64,000 nucleotides of DNA from Sphingomonas glacialis (GTDB lineage Bacteria; Pseudomonadota; Alphaproteobacteria; Sphingomonadales; Sphingomonadaceae): assembly GCF_014653575.1 (NCBI RefSeq), contig NZ_BNAQ01000008.1, forward strand, positions 1 to 64,000. Reading direction: 5' to 3'. The first letter of the stretch is position 1, and every line of letters starts with the position of its first letter. Below are positions 62,101 through 64,000 of this stretch, one piece after another. A program made the position numbers and the translations under genes. Under the pieces are notes generated by a model. It searched no databases. It was not told where the DNA came from and saw only the letters and a program-made list of their open reading frames with translations.

Positions 62101-62790
62101 GATGGACTGACCGAGCCGGCCTATCGGACCTACGTTCGGGCTTTGCCGAGAGGCTATTCGCAATTCCCGGATGGCGTGGACGTCCCCAAGCTGCAGATCT
62201 TGATCGAAGAGGGAAGAGTCGCTTTTTCGGCCGAGGCGCTGGATTTCCTCAGCGCTCACGATGACCTTCGCCTTGCGTTTGCGATCAGAAACATCGAACC
62301 ATTCCTGAACGAGCAGGCCAGGCTTTCGATCGACGACGATTTCCGGGAGGCCCTGCTTGGCAGCCCGATTGGTGACGAGCACAAAGTGGCAATCATACGA
62401 TCGATGGATCTCGCTCAGCTCTCCGGGCTCGCGACACGGGCGCGCGTCGTGGGTGCCATACTGGAAAGAACCGGAGCCGACCTGCCCGGGCTCAGCGCGG
62501 GCCCCGCGCGCGCTATCATCTTGGCCACGCGGCCGATCGAGGTTCAGGTCAGATTGTTCAGTCGCTACCAGTCGCTTCTAAGCGACGACGACGTCCGCGA
62601 GATTCTGGCCGAGCTCCCCAGGCCCTTTTCCGAGATCAAGCGAGGCTATGGAATTCCGCTGCTCGAAAACACGCAGTCCAACGCTGCGCTCGCAGCCTGG
62701 CTCGTTTCGCGTAAAATCATCTCGTCTGTAGGCAAAGGCTGGTTCGGCGAAATTCGCATCAATCTTTTCCGGCGCGAAGCCGAAGAATAA
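59185..62790 (+). CDS. YobI/KAP-like membrane P-loop NTPase, 1201 residues
   Basis: The N-terminal domain starts FVNLAPTDMADEAGVYAKAL, with Walker A GPYGSGKSS at residues 60-68 and Walker B DLVIIEDLDRFDDSE near 249-262. Between them lie two hydrophobic helices (LSALLSLYALIGAASVWHLF and FVWFAVGASFVWVLLHQVY), the membrane insertion typical of KAP-type NTPases. This matches YobI-like ATPases. The remaining about 800 residues are helical with no domain I recognise. TTG start, since no ATG or GTG lies before the conserved FVNLAP. Related NTPases occur in phage-defence loci, but the function here is unknown. Confidence 0.8.
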   Translation: MRQLIAEIRTWFSRSTTAADAPSQFVNLAPTDMADEAGVYAKALKAAIKDPKVSNIALTGPYGSGKSSIIQSFLKQNEISALQISLAAFLPEAIKAGADQAIPDRKVSKQEIERSILQQMLYGADANKLPFSRFKRIRSPGRLSALLSLYALIGAASVWHLFQKRVDILDGAYFLPLAKSNWPHFVWFAVGASFVWVLLHQVYKASFGISLKSISLKDIEITPAAIAQESILNRHLDEIIYFFQSTKYDLVIIEDLDRFDDSEIFVTLREINKLINENAGVKRTIRFLYALRDDMFINTDRTKFFEFIIPVIPIINSSNSIDKMLEQGKRLALDDRLDRQFLREVSRYLNDLRLIQNIFNEYAIYAANLETDGGNDLNATKLLAILIYKNVFPKEFEALHRGKGNLARILDRHDEFIVNAEADYKARIERIEGEIDVAERQIPSDLLELRRIYAMAVIERIPGHLSLLTINGQNWIEISSIAKLDIFDQLIKSSNVSLRSQQGHQGQVNLSTLEAEVDPSRTYIQRKEEIERRGAEFRTAAARKLRLLRTKSAGLRGAKFNEIIRLDTDGLDALFNAFDERSDLARFLILEGHLDDTYYQYTSLFHSGRLSPNDNKYLIKIRGFITPEPGFPIDNPKEVIAAMRDEDFRQSYVLNVKIIDCLLSEPLLYASHIAEMFGYLESEFDTIDDFFTSYYAFGTQVPNFVAGMVRSWAGFIPAILVNPKHLPHLAQLMAHLPLATLEALPEKYAKLPEFLAANLAEILALGVGFEPSRLEALGFELESLRSVDGFPGIARSLFEAGLYTLTIDNLDYAVQTVLGESDTQSLHTRHYTTISHIANDPLTARIEREFAGHLKLVLIGLPDNRQESTGTILAILARNDADFDDLVAFLRTQSAVIPILAAVPARFHSPAFQLGRIAPSWENVQAFLSGEAFDSESLTTFLNMDAPQAALSAEPMPDDEGAAPLHRFLVENDGLTEPAYRTYVRALPRGYSQFPDGVDVPKLQILIEEGRVAFSAEALDFLSAHDDLRLAFAIRNIEPFLNEQARLSIDDDFREALLGSPIGDEHKVAIIRSMDLAQLSGLATRARVVGAILERTGADLPGLSAGPARAIILATRPIEVQVRLFSRYQSLLSDDDVREILAELPRPFSEIKRGYGIPLLENTQSNAALAAWLVSRKIISSVGKGWFGEIRINLFRREAEE

Positions 62791-62823
62791 CCGCTTCCCA
62801 AGCTTCGAGAGGGTAGCCGACCT

Positions 62824-62919
62824 ATGTCCGACATTGAAAAGGTCGCCTTCGCAAAAGCGCTGCAGAACCAGACTAGCGCCCTGAGGACGGAGGACGGCTT
62901 TTGGGATATGATGGTTTGA
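62824..62919 (+). CDS. 31-residue ORF behind the YobI-like gene
   Basis: It reads MSDIEKVAFAKALQNQTSAL and ends DGFWDMMV. AGAGGG lies 10-16 bases before the ATG, and the ORF begins 33 bases after the NTPase stop on the same strand. It is either a genuine small protein coupled to the NTPase or the 5' stub of a truncated second gene. I do not recognise it. Confidence 0.35.
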   Translation: MSDIEKVAFAKALQNQTSALRTEDGFWDMMV

Positions 62920-63151
62920 ATGCGAACGAGCGATTGTCGGCGTCTAGCTGCGGATGCGGTTTCTCGCGCCAACCGGCTGGTTTCATTATGAGCGGTCATT
63001 CACGTCCCGGCCGCTGAACGTCGTAAGTTTGGTCGACTGCTGCCCAGACGAACGCCGGATCGTGGGACTAAGTTGCCGTCCGCAGGGGCGCAGGCGAGAG
63101 ACTGCTTTTGCCTGAAGCCGACTTGCGCAGCGGACCACCCGGACAACAGTC

Positions 63152-63180
63152 TTGACATTTTAGGTTGATATCAACATACA
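63152..63180 (+). promoter_or_regulatory. Promoter with MarR-type operator
   Basis: TTGACA (63152-63157) is a consensus -35 box; 17 bases on, CATACA (63175-63180) is a plausible -10. Between and overlapping them is the perfect 12-base palindrome GTTGATATCAAC (63164-63175). TTGATATCAA-like dyads are typical MarR-family operators, so the downstream regulator probably represses itself here. Transcription would start almost at the start codon, suggesting a very short leader. Confidence 0.7.
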
Positions 63181-63187
63181 CGTGTGG

Positions 63188-63622
63188 ATGTCCGAGCTTG
63201 TGCCTTTCGAAACGACGATCGAGGTGCGCGACGCCTGCTTATGCCTTTATGCACAGCGCGCCGCCCGTGCCTTGGCGAGGCGGTTCGATGCAGCGCTACG
63301 ACCAGTAGGTCTGACGAACGGACAGTTCTCGCTGCTGATGTCCCTCAACCGGCCCGTCCCGCCACCGATGGCCCCTGTCGCGCATCTGCTCGCGATGGAC
63401 CGGACGACACTGACGGCTGCGCTGAAACCTCTAGAGCGGCGGGGCCTGCTCGAGGTGCACGTCGATCCGGCGGACCAGCGCAGCCGGCTGCTCGTCCTCA
63501 CGGACGCGGGCCGCGAGGTTCTCGCAAGCGCAGTGCCGATCTGGCGCGCGACGCACCGCGACGTTGAGGCCAATCTGATTGATCCCGACACACTTCGGCG
63601 GGAGCTGATCGCGCTGGCATGA
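63188..63622 (+). CDS. MarR-family transcriptional regulator
   Basis: A 144-residue winged-helix protein: helical dimerisation start (EVRDACLCLYAQRAARALARRFD), NGQFSLLMSL, recognition region VAHLLAMDRTTLTAALKPLERRGL and wing VDPADQRSRLLVLTDAG. MarR proteins respond to phenolics or oxidants. Start ATG 63188; a GTG two codons earlier is possible. It sits 42 bases upstream of a glutathione S-transferase gene, its likely target, and carries its own operator. Confidence 0.9.
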   Translation: MSELVPFETTIEVRDACLCLYAQRAARALARRFDAALRPVGLTNGQFSLLMSLNRPVPPPMAPVAHLLAMDRTTLTAALKPLERRGLLEVHVDPADQRSRLLVLTDAGREVLASAVPIWRATHRDVEANLIDPDTLRRELIALA

Positions 63623-63663
63623 AATCGCCGAACCCGAACCCGCCACAGATTTGCGAGGACACT

Positions 63664-64000
63664 ATGCTGCCTATCATCACCACCTTCGCCTGGGTTCCCC
63701 CGTTCGCGCGCGGTTTCGTTCGCGACATCCGCGCGCGCTGGGCGTGCGAGGAAGTCGGTCAGCCCTATGACGTCGTGCTGATCCACAACGCCAAGACGCC
63801 CGAGCATCGCTGCTATCAGCCCTTCGGGCAGGTGCCGACCTACCGCGACGACGAGGTCGAGATTTTCGAATCAGGCGCCATCGTCTTGCGCATTGCCGAG
63901 CGTGCCGGGCAACTGATCCCGGCCGATCCTGCCGCGCGTATCCGCGCGATTCAGTGGCTCGTCGCTGCGCTCAATTCGGTTGAGCCGTTCGTCATGGCCA
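63664..64000 (+). CDS. Glutathione S-transferase family protein (3' end outside window)
   Basis: The first 112 residues are present. A thioredoxin-fold N-domain is seen: FVRDIRARWACEEVGQPYDVVLI, then QPFGQVPTYRDDEVEIFESGAIVLRIAE, with the cis-Pro in QVPTY and the glutathione-binding ESGAI. The C-terminal helical domain has just begun at the window edge. It lies close downstream of the MarR gene and is probably co-transcribed, which suggests detoxification of an electrophile sensed by MarR. Confidence 0.88.
   Translation, partial: MLPIITTFAWVPPFARGFVRDIRARWACEEVGQPYDVVLIHNAKTPEHRCYQPFGQVPTYRDDEVEIFESGAIVLRIAERAGQLIPADPAARIRAIQWLVAALNSVEPFVMA

Noticed and set aside
1..64000. CRISPR arrays, tRNA and rRNA genes, tandem repeats
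   Set aside because: None found by eye on either strand; short repeats noticed were codon-bias patterns inside genes.

Overview
The window reads as a high-GC alphaproteobacterial replicon, most likely from the Sphingomonadales. Support for this comes from a MucR regulator, small DUF6771- and DUF6894-like proteins, a virB/D4 locus preceded by trbM and an LPD7 gene, and a NasS/NasT-controlled nitrate assimilation operon. Chromosome or megaplasmid cannot be decided: I see no replication, partition or rRNA genes, and no tRNA or CRISPR array that I can support.

Layout. 1-3.1 kb: 3' end of an MBL-fold hydrolase gene, an exported M42 peptidase and an MHS-type transporter. 3.1-10.4 kb: an accessory scrapyard. 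It holds an IS5-family element sitting exactly in the stop codon of a small gene, a MucR regulator, a decayed IS6 element that has cut into an older IS3 remnant, a PilZ protein, fused stubs of a ParE-like toxin and a ClC channel, and an intact-looking IS3 element. 10.4-16.6 kb: cytochrome bo3 operon cyoABCD preceded by a YdeP-like molybdopterin oxidoreductase gene with an in-frame amber stop. 17.2-19.0 kb: an SDR plus a GH130-like glycosidase whose 3' end is cut off at a breakpoint shared with the PEP carboxykinase gene. 19.0-26.8 kb: propionyl-CoA module (pccB, enoyl-CoA hydratase, single-chain methylmalonyl-CoA mutase, GTP-PEPCK) with a divergent short-chain acyl-CoA regulator; pccA is not in the window. 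26.8-29.2 kb: a gene-free stretch with a long inverted repeat, then a HipBA-like toxin-antitoxin pair.

29.9-47.9 kb is a conjugation-type module: HU, a broken SOS-peptidase (YedK/HMCES) gene, Toprim primase, SSB, an HNH-like membrane protein, an M15-like peptidase, TrbM, VirB1, an LPD7 protein, VirB2-VirB11 with an EexN-like lipoprotein, and VirD4. No relaxase is present. VirB5 and the neighbouring EexN-like lipoprotein share a near-identical C-terminal tail.

48.1-58.8 kb is the assimilatory nitrate operon narK-porin-nirB-nirD-nasA-cobA, every gene overlapping the next, with nasS-nasT just upstream. The leader before narK contains two hairpins with A1/G4 hexaloops and an intrinsic terminator, the expected target of the NasT ANTAR domain. 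59.2-62.9 kb: a 1201-residue YobI/KAP-like membrane P-loop NTPase with a 31-codon ORF behind it. The window ends with a MarR regulator whose promoter carries a perfect palindrome, followed by a truncated glutathione S-transferase gene.
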